This document shows positions 57,168-64,000 of a stretch of 64,000 nucleotides of DNA, one piece after another (the stretch's first letter is position 1; each line of letters begins with the position of its first letter). The stretch is from SPJN01 sp965229935 (GTDB lineage: Bacteria > Pseudomonadota > Alphaproteobacteria > SPJN01): NCBI GenBank assembly GCA_965229935.1, contig CBDDKB010000002.1, positions 3,010,270-3,074,269 of the forward strand, read 5' to 3'. A program made the position numbers and the translations under genes. The notes beneath the pieces are model-generated. The model saw only the letters and a list, made by a program, of their open reading frames with translations, was not told the origin of the DNA and did no database searches.

Positions 57168-58195
57168 TCCCCAACGGCCCCCATTTCCCGGTTCTTTTGA
57201 ACGAAGTCATTACGGCGCTCGCCCCGAAAGACGGCGGGCGCTATGTCGATGGGACGTTCGGCAATGGCGGCTATACCAAGGCCATTTTGCAGGTCGCTGA
57301 CTGTGCGGTGCTGGCCATTGATCAGGATCCGGACGCCATCAAAACCGCTGAAAAACTTGCCGAGACATACGGTGATAATCGGTTTCACGTGAAACATGGC
57401 CGCTTTGCCGACATGCAATCGCATGCCGCCGCGATCGGTTGGGATAGTGTGGACGGCATTGCGCTTGATGTGGGTGTCTCCTCCATGCAGCTTGATCAGG
57501 CAGAGAGGGGCTTTTCGTTCCGCCATCAAGGGCCGCTTGATATGCGCATGTCGCAACAGGGGCCATCCGCCGCCGATTTGGTGAATGACGGGGATGAAGG
57601 CCTGATCGCAGATGTTCTCTACCGATATGGAGAAGAGCGTCAGTCACGCCGCATCGCCCGGGCGATTGTCCGCGAACGCGCCGCTGGCCCCATCGAAACG
57701 ACGCAAAAGCTGGCGTCGATCATCGCAGATGCGTTGGGCCCCAAGGCCGTTGCCAAGATGAAGATTGACCCCGCAACACGCAGTTTCCAAGCCATTCGCA
57801 TTTACGTCAATGATGAAGCAGGCCAGTTGGCTGAAGCTTTGTTGGGCGCTGAGAAATTGTTGAAGCCCGGTGGGGTGCTGGCTGTCGTCAGCTTTCATTC
57901 GCTTGAGGATCGCATGGTTAAGCGGTTCCTGACCGCCTGCGCCAAACCGAATGCTGGGCAATCTCGCCACCTGCCGATGAGTGCATCGGTAGCGCCAAGC
58001 TTTGATCTGTCACGCGGCCAACCAGTGCTGCCTAGCGATGAAGAATTGAATGTTAACCCGCGATCACGATCTGCCAAGTTGCGCTTTGGGGTGCGTACTG
58101 ACGCTGCCGCGCTTGAGCCCCGTGATGCGATGATGAATTTACTGCCAGATTTTGGTGGTGCACGCGCCGCTGTGCGGCAAAGGGGGATGCAATGA
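57164..58195 (+). CDS. rsmH: 16S rRNA (cytosine-1402-N4)-methyltransferase RsmH
   Basis: This 343-residue methyltransferase has HFPVLLNEVITALAPKDGGR, the SAM-binding YVDGTFGNGGYTKAIL, ALDVGVSSMQLDQAERGFSF and LDMRMSQ, ATRSFQAIRIYVNDE, and VVSFHSLEDRMVKRF near the C-terminus. Full length. ATGA overlaps on both sides tie it to mraZ and ftsL. Confidence 0.96.
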   Translation: MIPNGPHFPVLLNEVITALAPKDGGRYVDGTFGNGGYTKAILQVADCAVLAIDQDPDAIKTAEKLAETYGDNRFHVKHGRFADMQSHAAAIGWDSVDGIALDVGVSSMQLDQAERGFSFRHQGPLDMRMSQQGPSAADLVNDGDEGLIADVLYRYGEERQSRRIARAIVRERAAGPIETTQKLASIIADALGPKAVAKMKIDPATRSFQAIRIYVNDEAGQLAEALLGAEKLLKPGGVLAVVSFHSLEDRMVKRFLTACAKPNAGQSRHLPMSASVAPSFDLSRGQPVLPSDEELNVNPRSRSAKLRFGVRTDAAALEPRDAMMNLLPDFGGARAAVRQRGMQ

Positions 58196-58695
58196 GTAGG
58201 GCAAGTCTATTGGGGGCTGTCTTGACGATCCTTGCGTTGATCGTAGGCACCTATGAATTGAAATATACGGTGAAGGCGAAGGCGGCCGAGATCACCTCGC
58301 TTGAGCGTGACATTCGGCTGGAGCAGGAAACAATCGGCATTTTGCAGACCGAATGGACCTATCTAACCGACCCGACACGCCTTGAATCATTGGCGGCCCG
58401 CCATCTTGATTTGGCGCCATTGGGTGCGTCGCAATGGGTTGTGGTGAATGATGATCAAACGATCGCCCAAGCGTTGGAACAGTTGCAGGCGAATGATGCG
58501 GTTGAGGGAGACGATAAGGCAGACATGGGCGTAAGGATTAAGGCGCGCCATCGTCAATCTGCCCAGATGAGCCCGTCTCGTCTTTCTGCTGCGCTTCGTC
58601 AGGTGGAGCGCGTTGCCCGTAAGCATGGCGGTGAGTGGCAGGCACAACGGTCACTCGCCTATCGGCAAACGGGGACCCAGATCGTATCGCGATGA
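58192..58695 (+). CDS. ftsL: Cell division protein FtsL-like
   Basis: This 167-residue bitopic protein has a membrane helix (LLGAVLTILALIVGTYELKY, residues 4-23) and a periplasmic coiled coil (AEITSLERDIRLEQETIGIL), then the WTYLTDPTRLESLAARHLDL block typical of alphaproteobacterial FtsL. The C-terminal half is variable and basic. It scaffolds FtsQ/FtsB and activates FtsWI. Identification rests on this block plus position between rsmH and ftsI. Confidence 0.88.
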   Translation: MSRASLLGAVLTILALIVGTYELKYTVKAKAAEITSLERDIRLEQETIGILQTEWTYLTDPTRLESLAARHLDLAPLGASQWVVVNDDQTIAQALEQLQANDAVEGDDKADMGVRIKARHRQSAQMSPSRLSAALRQVERVARKHGGEWQAQRSLAYRQTGTQIVSR

Positions 58696-60551
58696 CACAC
58701 AAGGACAGCGAGACACATATCAACAAGGCTGCCTCGCTGTCAGCAACGGATGATCACGCCCAAAATCAGAATGATCAGACTTACGGCGCGCAAACAGGTC
58801 ACAATGCCCGCGCCGTTCATGTTCCCTTGACCTATGCCAGTCAGGGTCGCCCTACCGCGAATATCAATCTTGTTGTCGATAGCACTGAAAAGGCTGCGAT
58901 TGATCTTGCTGCCCGCAGGATAGGGCAGCTTGCCTTATTGTTCATGTTCGGTTTTATGGTGCTGGCCATTCGTCTGTTCGACGTTGCCGTATTCGGAACA
59001 CCGCCCGCATGGCTGACCGCTGGGCCGGTTCAGGCGACGCCGGGTGCGCCGCCTCGTGCTGATATTCTTGATCGTAACGGTGTTGTGCTGGCTGGTTCGC
59101 TCGACACTGTGTCGCTCGCTGCCAACCCGCGTAAAGTAAAGCAGCCTGAACAATTGGCGCGCAAAATTGCGTTCGTTTTGCCGGATGTTGATCCTGCCGC
59201 GCTGACAAAAAAGCTGTCATCTGATCGGCAGTTTGTTTGGATCTCCCGTCACCTGACGCCGGAACAACATTATCAGGTGAATGCTATTGGTGATCCGGCG
59301 CTGATCATGACGCCTGAGGTAAAGCGTATTTACCCCCAAGGGGCATTGCTGGCGCACACGGTTGGTTATGTTGATGTGGATAATGCTGGACTGGCGGGGG
59401 TTGAGCTGTCGCTTGATGAGCGCCTGACAGATAACCATACCAAGCCTGCAAGGCTGACAATCGATGTTCGCTTGCAGCACGCCCTGCAACAGGAATTGAT
59501 GGCTGCGCTTACGACGTTTAGGGCGCGTGCTGCAGCAGGTGTGCTGCTTGATGTCCGTACGGGCGAGGTTTTGGCCCTGTCATCCCTGCCGACATTTGAT
59601 CCCCATAGTCCGGGCGCAACCAGCAGCTTTGCCCGCAATCATCGCGCGGTGAATGGCCGGTTTGAGCTGGGGTCCACCTTCAAATTATTTACTGCCGCGA
59701 TGACTCTGGACAGCGGTGCGGTCAATCTTGGGTCCGTGTTTGATGCGCGCAAGCCGCTGCAATCGGGCGGCTTTGTCGTTAAGGATTATCACCCTGAAAA
59801 CCGCAAGCTGACACTGCCCGAAGTGATAATGCACAGCTCGAACATCGGCGCGGCGATGATGGTGCAGACGATCCCAGTTGATGTGCAGATTTCCTACTTG
59901 CGCCAAATGGGAATGCTGGACGCTGTGCCGATCGAGTTGATGGAGGCAAGCCATCCGCTGCCGCCGCGCCAGTGGGGACCAACCGAACGACTGACAGTTT
60001 CTTATGGTCACGGCATTGCCGTTTCGCCGCTTCATATCGCCAGTGCGGTGGGTGGTTTGGCCAATGGGGGAGAGATGGTGGCTGCCACATTGTTGCCGCG
60101 TGATCAGTCTAAACCCCTGGTCACACGTCGAATCATTTCCCCCCAAACCAGTGCTGTCATGCGTAGCCTGATGCGTCTTGTGGTGGAACAAGGTACAGGT
60201 AAAAAGGCAGAGGTTGCGGGTTTGTATGTAGGCGGCAAAACTGGAACGGCCAACAAGCCGGACCGTGGCGGCTATAGCGCCAGCAAGAAAATCACTTCAT
60301 TTGGGGCGGTTTTCCCTGTGCATGACCCGCGCTATTCGCTGTTTGTTATGTTGGATGAGCCTAAGGGCAACGCAGACACTTATGGTTTTTCAACAGGTGG
60401 CTGGACTGCAGCGCCGACAGCAGGTGCCATCATTCGCCGCGTTGGCCCAATTTTGGGATTGGTGCCTGAGGCTGAAAACTCAGACGAGATTAAGCAAGTG
60501 CGTGCCCTGTCGGTATTGATGGCAATGCATGATGAAGGGCGGGCACAATGA
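58692..60551 (+). CDS. ftsI: Septal peptidoglycan transpeptidase FtsI (PBP3)
   Basis: This 619-residue monofunctional penicillin-binding protein has a cytoplasmic leader of about 85 polar residues, a membrane helix (LALLFMFGFMVLAIRLFDVA), the PBP dimerisation domain (PPRADILDRNGVVLAGSLDT) and the transpeptidase domain with GSTFKLFTAAMTL (SxxK), HSSNIG (SxN) and GGKTGTANK (KTG). ATG at 58692 overlaps the ftsL stop. The leader is longer than in most relatives, and a later start is possible but without a better ribosome site. Confidence 0.95.
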   Translation: MTHKDSETHINKAASLSATDDHAQNQNDQTYGAQTGHNARAVHVPLTYASQGRPTANINLVVDSTEKAAIDLAARRIGQLALLFMFGFMVLAIRLFDVAVFGTPPAWLTAGPVQATPGAPPRADILDRNGVVLAGSLDTVSLAANPRKVKQPEQLARKIAFVLPDVDPAALTKKLSSDRQFVWISRHLTPEQHYQVNAIGDPALIMTPEVKRIYPQGALLAHTVGYVDVDNAGLAGVELSLDERLTDNHTKPARLTIDVRLQHALQQELMAALTTFRARAAAGVLLDVRTGEVLALSSLPTFDPHSPGATSSFARNHRAVNGRFELGSTFKLFTAAMTLDSGAVNLGSVFDARKPLQSGGFVVKDYHPENRKLTLPEVIMHSSNIGAAMMVQTIPVDVQISYLRQMGMLDAVPIELMEASHPLPPRQWGPTERLTVSYGHGIAVSPLHIASAVGGLANGGEMVAATLLPRDQSKPLVTRRIISPQTSAVMRSLMRLVVEQGTGKKAEVAGLYVGGKTGTANKPDRGGYSASKKITSFGAVFPVHDPRYSLFVMLDEPKGNADTYGFSTGGWTAAPTAGAIIRRVGPILGLVPEAENSDEIKQVRALSVLMAMHDEGRAQ

Positions 60552-62020
60552 TGAGCCTGCTGTCACTTGCCCCTGAATGTAATCATCCAGATTTCGCAAC
60601 TGTTGAAATTACGGGTCTGTCTGCAGATAGCCGCGCCGTAGCGCCGGGCTATCTTTATGCGGCATTGCCCGGCACCAAAACCGATGGTGCGCTGTTTGTT
60701 GATGATGCAAAAAAGAACGGTGCAGTTGCATTATTGGCAAAGCCTGAACATGAGGGCTTGGCTCGCGATGCCGCATTGGCCTTTGTGGGTGATGACAATC
60801 CCCGCCGGGCATTGGCCTATATGGCGGCCCGTTATTACCCCAAACAACCTGATCATATCGCCGCTGTCACGGGGACAAATGGCAAAACATCAGTGGCTGG
60901 GTTTCTTGCGCAGATTTGGCAACAGCTTGGTTTAACTGCAGCAAGCATGGGCACATTGGGCGTTCGAGGTCGTGATTTTGCGATTGACCTTGGCCACACA
61001 ACTGCTGATCCGGTTGCGGTCCACAAGGCGTTGGACATGGTGGCGGAACGGGGGGTCACGCACCTTGCGCTTGAAGCGTCAAGCCATGGGCTCGATCAAT
61101 ATCGGCTTGATGGTGTGCGTCTTACGGCGGCGGCCTTTACAAATTTAAGCCGGGACCATCTGGACTATCACAAGACTGAGGCGGCCTATTTTGACGCCAA
61201 GGCGAGGCTGTTTACCCAGCTATTGCCAGAAGGCGGCGGTGCTGTGGTGAATATGTGGCGGCAGGATCAGGCGCTTGCATCAAAACTGGTTGAGATTGCG
61301 CAGGACCGCCATCTGTCTTTGATGACGGTTGGTGTTGAAGACTCTGACTTGGCATTGCTGTCGCTCGAACGTTCGCATCAAGGCTGTGAAATTTCTGTGC
61401 GACTTCAGGATGCTGAATGGTCGGGCCTGGTGGCGCTGATCGGTGACTTTCAGATCTCAAATCTGTTAGTTGCTGCTGGCCTTGCCATTGCTATGGGTGC
61501 TGACGCGGCAAAGGTTTTTAACTGTTTCCCTGCCATGAGCGGTATTGACGGACGCATGGAATTGGTTGGCGTGACGAAGGCTGGTGCAGCGGTGCTGGTT
61601 GATTATGCCCATACGCCTGATGGGCTTGAAACCGCCCTCAAGGCAGCGCGTGAGCATTGCACTGGCAAGCTGATTTGTGTGTTTGGCTGTGGTGGTGACC
61701 GCGATCAGGGCAAGCGCCCTCTTATGGGACAGGTTGCCGATAGATTTGCCGATCAGGTCTTTGTGACGGATGACAATCCGCGCTCTGAAAACCCGGCAGC
61801 CATTCGCGCCGCTATTTTGGCAGAGGCGCCCAACGCAAATGAAATCGGTGACAGGGCAGAAGCAATCCGCGCAACGATTGCTGCGGCAAGTGCTGGCGAC
61901 ATCGTGCTGCTGGCAGGTAAGGGGCATGAACAGGGGCAGATCATTGGCGATCAAGTTCTGCCGTTTGATGATCGCGAAATTGCACGCAACTATCTTAATG
62001 AGGGAGGCGCAGATGGCTGA
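60548..62020 (+). CDS. murE: UDP-MurNAc-L-Ala-D-Glu:meso-diaminopimelate ligase MurE
   Basis: This 490-residue cytoplasmic ligase adds the third residue of the stem peptide. Features: SADSRAVAPGYLYAALPGTK, ATP-binding VTGTNGKTSVAGFLAQIW, LEASSHGLDQYRLDG, the carbamoylated-Lys region LSRDHLDYHKTEAAYFDAKA, and the specificity motif DNPR in VTDDNPRSENPAAI, which marks meso-diaminopimelate rather than lysine. ATG ATG start overlapping ftsI; its end overlaps murF by eight bases. Confidence 0.97.
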   Translation: MMSLLSLAPECNHPDFATVEITGLSADSRAVAPGYLYAALPGTKTDGALFVDDAKKNGAVALLAKPEHEGLARDAALAFVGDDNPRRALAYMAARYYPKQPDHIAAVTGTNGKTSVAGFLAQIWQQLGLTAASMGTLGVRGRDFAIDLGHTTADPVAVHKALDMVAERGVTHLALEASSHGLDQYRLDGVRLTAAAFTNLSRDHLDYHKTEAAYFDAKARLFTQLLPEGGGAVVNMWRQDQALASKLVEIAQDRHLSLMTVGVEDSDLALLSLERSHQGCEISVRLQDAEWSGLVALIGDFQISNLLVAAGLAIAMGADAAKVFNCFPAMSGIDGRMELVGVTKAGAAVLVDYAHTPDGLETALKAAREHCTGKLICVFGCGGDRDQGKRPLMGQVADRFADQVFVTDDNPRSENPAAIRAAILAEAPNANEIGDRAEAIRATIAAASAGDIVLLAGKGHEQGQIIGDQVLPFDDREIARNYLNEGGADG

Positions 62021-63440
62021 GCTTTCCTTATGGACCAGTCAGGAAATCATTGACGCTACCGGCGGCGCGCTGGTTGGCAATGCATTTGAGGTTTCCGGGG
62101 TGTCTATCGATTCCCGGTCAATTGCGGCAGGTGATCTGTTCATTGCCATCAAGGGCCCCAATCATGATGGGCATGACTTTGCCAAGCAGGCAGCGGAACA
62201 AGGTGCTGCCCTATTGCTTGACCGCACAGTTGCTGATCTGCCTGCAGGGGCAAAGGTCATCATAGTTGAAGATACGTTTCAGGCATTGAACGATCTTGCA
62301 ATCGCGGCGCGAGCCCGCACGAATGCGGAAATCATTGCCATCACTGGGTCTGTCGGCAAGACAGGGACAAAGGAATTGATGGCTGCTGTGCTGGCGCAAC
62401 ACGGCAAGACACATTGCCCGGTTGGTAGCTTTAATAATCACTGGGGTGTGCCGCTAACCTTGGTGCGGATGCCGCGCGACACACAGTTCGGTGTGTTTGA
62501 AATCGGGATGAACCATGCTGGGGAAATTGGCCCACTTGCCAAGTTGGTAAAGCCGCGCCTTGTGATCATCACGACAATCGCTGGTGTTCATTTGGAAAAT
62601 TTTGACCATATTGACGACATCGCCCGCGCCAAGGCTGAGATCTTTCAGGGTCTTGTCCCCGGCGGCATGGCGGTATTGCCGTTCGATAATGCGTTTTTCG
62701 GCATTTTGACTGACTATGCCCTGTCATTCGGTGCCTCGAATGTTGTCAGCTTTGGGGAGGGAGCAAAGTCTGCGGTACGGCTGGAAAAAGTTTCCTATCA
62801 CCCTGACTGCAGTTGCGCACGCGCAAGGGTGCTTGGCCAAGATGTAACCTTTAAAATCGGCATGCCGGGACATCATTGGGTAACCAATGCCTTGGCTGTT
62901 CTGGCCGCAACGCAATTACTGACGGGGGAGCTTGCGCAAGCAGGTATCGCGCTTGCCCGGATGATGCCGCCAAAGGGGCGGGGTGCCCATCACAGTTTGA
63001 ATTTCAAGGGCGGTACACTCCACCTGATTGATGAAAGCTATAATGCAAGCCCGCCCAGTATGCGTGCGGCGCTCGACATACTGTCAGTGCAGCCTGTGGA
63101 AAAACAGGGACGCCGTATTGTTGTGTTGGGCGATATGCTTGAGCTGGGTGATGAAACCATTGATGCGCATGAGGCGCTGGTTGACCCCATCGCGAAGGCT
63201 GGTGTTGATCGCGTTTATCTTGTGGGCAAGCACATGAGAAATTTGGCAGCAAAATTGGGGCGCGAGCGGTTGGCCCTTTGCGCCGATGATACTGAAAACT
63301 TACAGACGGTTTTGGAACGGGATATGCGTGCGGGTGATGTGGTGATGCTGAAAGGGTCAAACTCTATTGGCCTGTCGCGCATCGTCGATCATTTAACCGG
63401 CAGTTACCCTGAACATAACCCGTCGGACGAGCTGTTGTAG
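62013..63440 (+). CDS. murF: UDP-MurNAc-tripeptide:D-Ala-D-Ala ligase MurF
   Basis: This 475-residue ligase completes the pentapeptide precursor. N-terminal UDP-binding part (VSIDSRSIAAGDLFIAIKGP, NHDGHDFA), ATP-binding ITGSVGKTGTKELMAAVL, NNHWGVPLTLVRMP, GMNHAGEIGPLAKLVKP, and C-terminal LHLIDESYNASPPSMRAALD with VVLGDMLELG. The frame is open far upstream, but AGGGAGG (62001-62007) fixes the ATG at 62013 inside the murE end. Confidence 0.97.
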   Translation: MAELSLWTSQEIIDATGGALVGNAFEVSGVSIDSRSIAAGDLFIAIKGPNHDGHDFAKQAAEQGAALLLDRTVADLPAGAKVIIVEDTFQALNDLAIAARARTNAEIIAITGSVGKTGTKELMAAVLAQHGKTHCPVGSFNNHWGVPLTLVRMPRDTQFGVFEIGMNHAGEIGPLAKLVKPRLVIITTIAGVHLENFDHIDDIARAKAEIFQGLVPGGMAVLPFDNAFFGILTDYALSFGASNVVSFGEGAKSAVRLEKVSYHPDCSCARARVLGQDVTFKIGMPGHHWVTNALAVLAATQLLTGELAQAGIALARMMPPKGRGAHHSLNFKGGTLHLIDESYNASPPSMRAALDILSVQPVEKQGRRIVVLGDMLELGDETIDAHEALVDPIAKAGVDRVYLVGKHMRNLAAKLGRERLALCADDTENLQTVLERDMRAGDVVMLKGSNSIGLSRIVDHLTGSYPEHNPSDELL

Positions 63441-63453
63441 GAGCGGATAGCAC

Positions 63454-64000
63454 ATGCTGTATCTATTATTATCGCCATTGGCAGATGATTATCAGATTTT
63501 CAATCTGTTCCGGTATCTGACCTTCCGTTCAGGCGGGGCAATCATGACCGCATTGTTTGTGGCGTTCATTGCCGGGCCGCCGATCATCACCTGGTTGAAA
63601 AGCGTGCAAGGCAAGGGCCAACCCATTCGTGAAGATGGGCCGCAGCGACACCTGATTGAAAAGCAAGGTACGCCGACTATGGGCGGCTTTATGATCCTGC
63701 TGGCATTGAGCGTCGCGACCTTATTGTGGGCTGACCTAAGCAATGTCTATGTCTGGTCGGTTTTGATTGTGACAATCGGCTTTGGCGGGATTGGCTTTGC
63801 TGACGACTATCTGAAAGTATCACGGAAAAGCTCAGACGGGTTGCCAGGGCGTATGAAGCTGTTGCTGGAGGTTGCTGTCGCTGGCGGCGCAATCATTGTG
63901 ATGACGCAACTGTCTGGCAATGAACAGGCAACAGCGCTGGCGCTGCCGTTCTTTAAAGACTTTTTGATGGACCTAGGTTGGTTCTTTATTCCGATTGCGA
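63454..64000 (+). CDS. mraY: Phospho-MurNAc-pentapeptide transferase MraY, N-terminal part (cut by window edge)
   Basis: The first 182 codons of the membrane enzyme that forms lipid I. Recognisable: DDYQIFNLFRYLTFRSGGAI, GQPIREDGPQRHLIEKQGTP, TMGGFMILLALSVATLLWAD and the catalytic aspartates in GFGGIGFADDYLKVSRK, then LPGRMKLLLEV. GTAGGAG stands before the ATG. The gene continues past base 64000. Confidence 0.96.
   Translation, partial: MLYLLLSPLADDYQIFNLFRYLTFRSGGAIMTALFVAFIAGPPIITWLKSVQGKGQPIREDGPQRHLIEKQGTPTMGGFMILLALSVATLLWADLSNVYVWSVLIVTIGFGGIGFADDYLKVSRKSSDGLPGRMKLLLEVAVAGGAIIVMTQLSGNEQATALALPFFKDFLMDLGWFFIPIA

Overview
The window is a stretch of alphaproteobacterial chromosome, mostly core genes. 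The signs are: the order amidase - rnpB - mraZ - rsmH - ftsL - ftsI - murE - murF - mraY; yqeY - dnaG - rpoD in a row; a methionine synthase split into two genes behind an ArsR-methyltransferase fusion and metF; an ELM1-type protein beside trxB; and meso-diaminopimelate-type MurE. A PQQ operon next to a quinohaemoprotein alcohol dehydrogenase, with many short overlapping genes, suggests a free-living aerobe. I lean towards a marine Rhodospirillales/SAR116-like lineage, but the sequence alone does not settle this.

Layout. 1-5435 (minus): start of uvrC, folB, a folM-like reductase, a CaCA antiporter and uvrB. 5587-6792: an aspartate-type aminotransferase. 6943-13235: an accessory island (below). 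13329-16194: msrP, a DUF3089 hydrolase and a HAD phosphatase. 16569-20007: trxB and an ELM1-type gene (minus), then an Lrp regulator and an SGNH hydrolase (plus). 20076-25213 (minus): greA, carB, carA. 25543-30681: yqeY, dnaG, rpoD and a GNAT acetyltransferase. 30755-33653: a lipoprotein-anchored trypsin-like protease, a CAU-anticodon tRNA and a class-C-type serine hydrolase. 33841-40707: pqqA (28 codons), pqqB, pqqC, pqqD, pqqE, rmuC and the opposing PQQ-cytochrome alcohol dehydrogenase. 40823-46916: enoyl-CoA hydratase, NicO metal exporter, ettA, a double SRPBCC protein, and mlaC and mlaA. 47321-53023: regulator/methyltransferase, metF and split metH. 53384-55704: DnaJ/TerB protein, DMT transporter and amidase. 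55736-64000: rnpB, then the division and cell-wall cluster, running off the end inside mraY.

The unusual part is 6943-13235. An 830-residue protein, whose N-terminal two thirds look like a phage internal/ejection protein, ends in a glycine-zipper hydrophobic segment. It is followed by four related small genes. Between these lie fragments, without start codons, of other glycine-zipper C-termini, plus long near-identical repeats at the joints. I read this as one active toxin-like gene with its cognate gene, followed by an archive of displaced C-terminus/partner cassettes in various states of decay. This is the layout of polymorphic toxin loci, but with a carrier and a partner family I do not recognise as described. 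Toxicity and immunity are inference; the repeat structure, fragments and frameshifts can be read directly.

The rest works as ordinary housekeeping: DNA repair (uvrB, uvrC), folate and one-carbon metabolism (folB, folM, metF, metH), pyrimidine/arginine supply (carAB), replication and transcription (dnaG, rpoD, greA), redox repair (trxB, msrP), outer-membrane lipid transport (mlaA, mlaC) and peptidoglycan synthesis.
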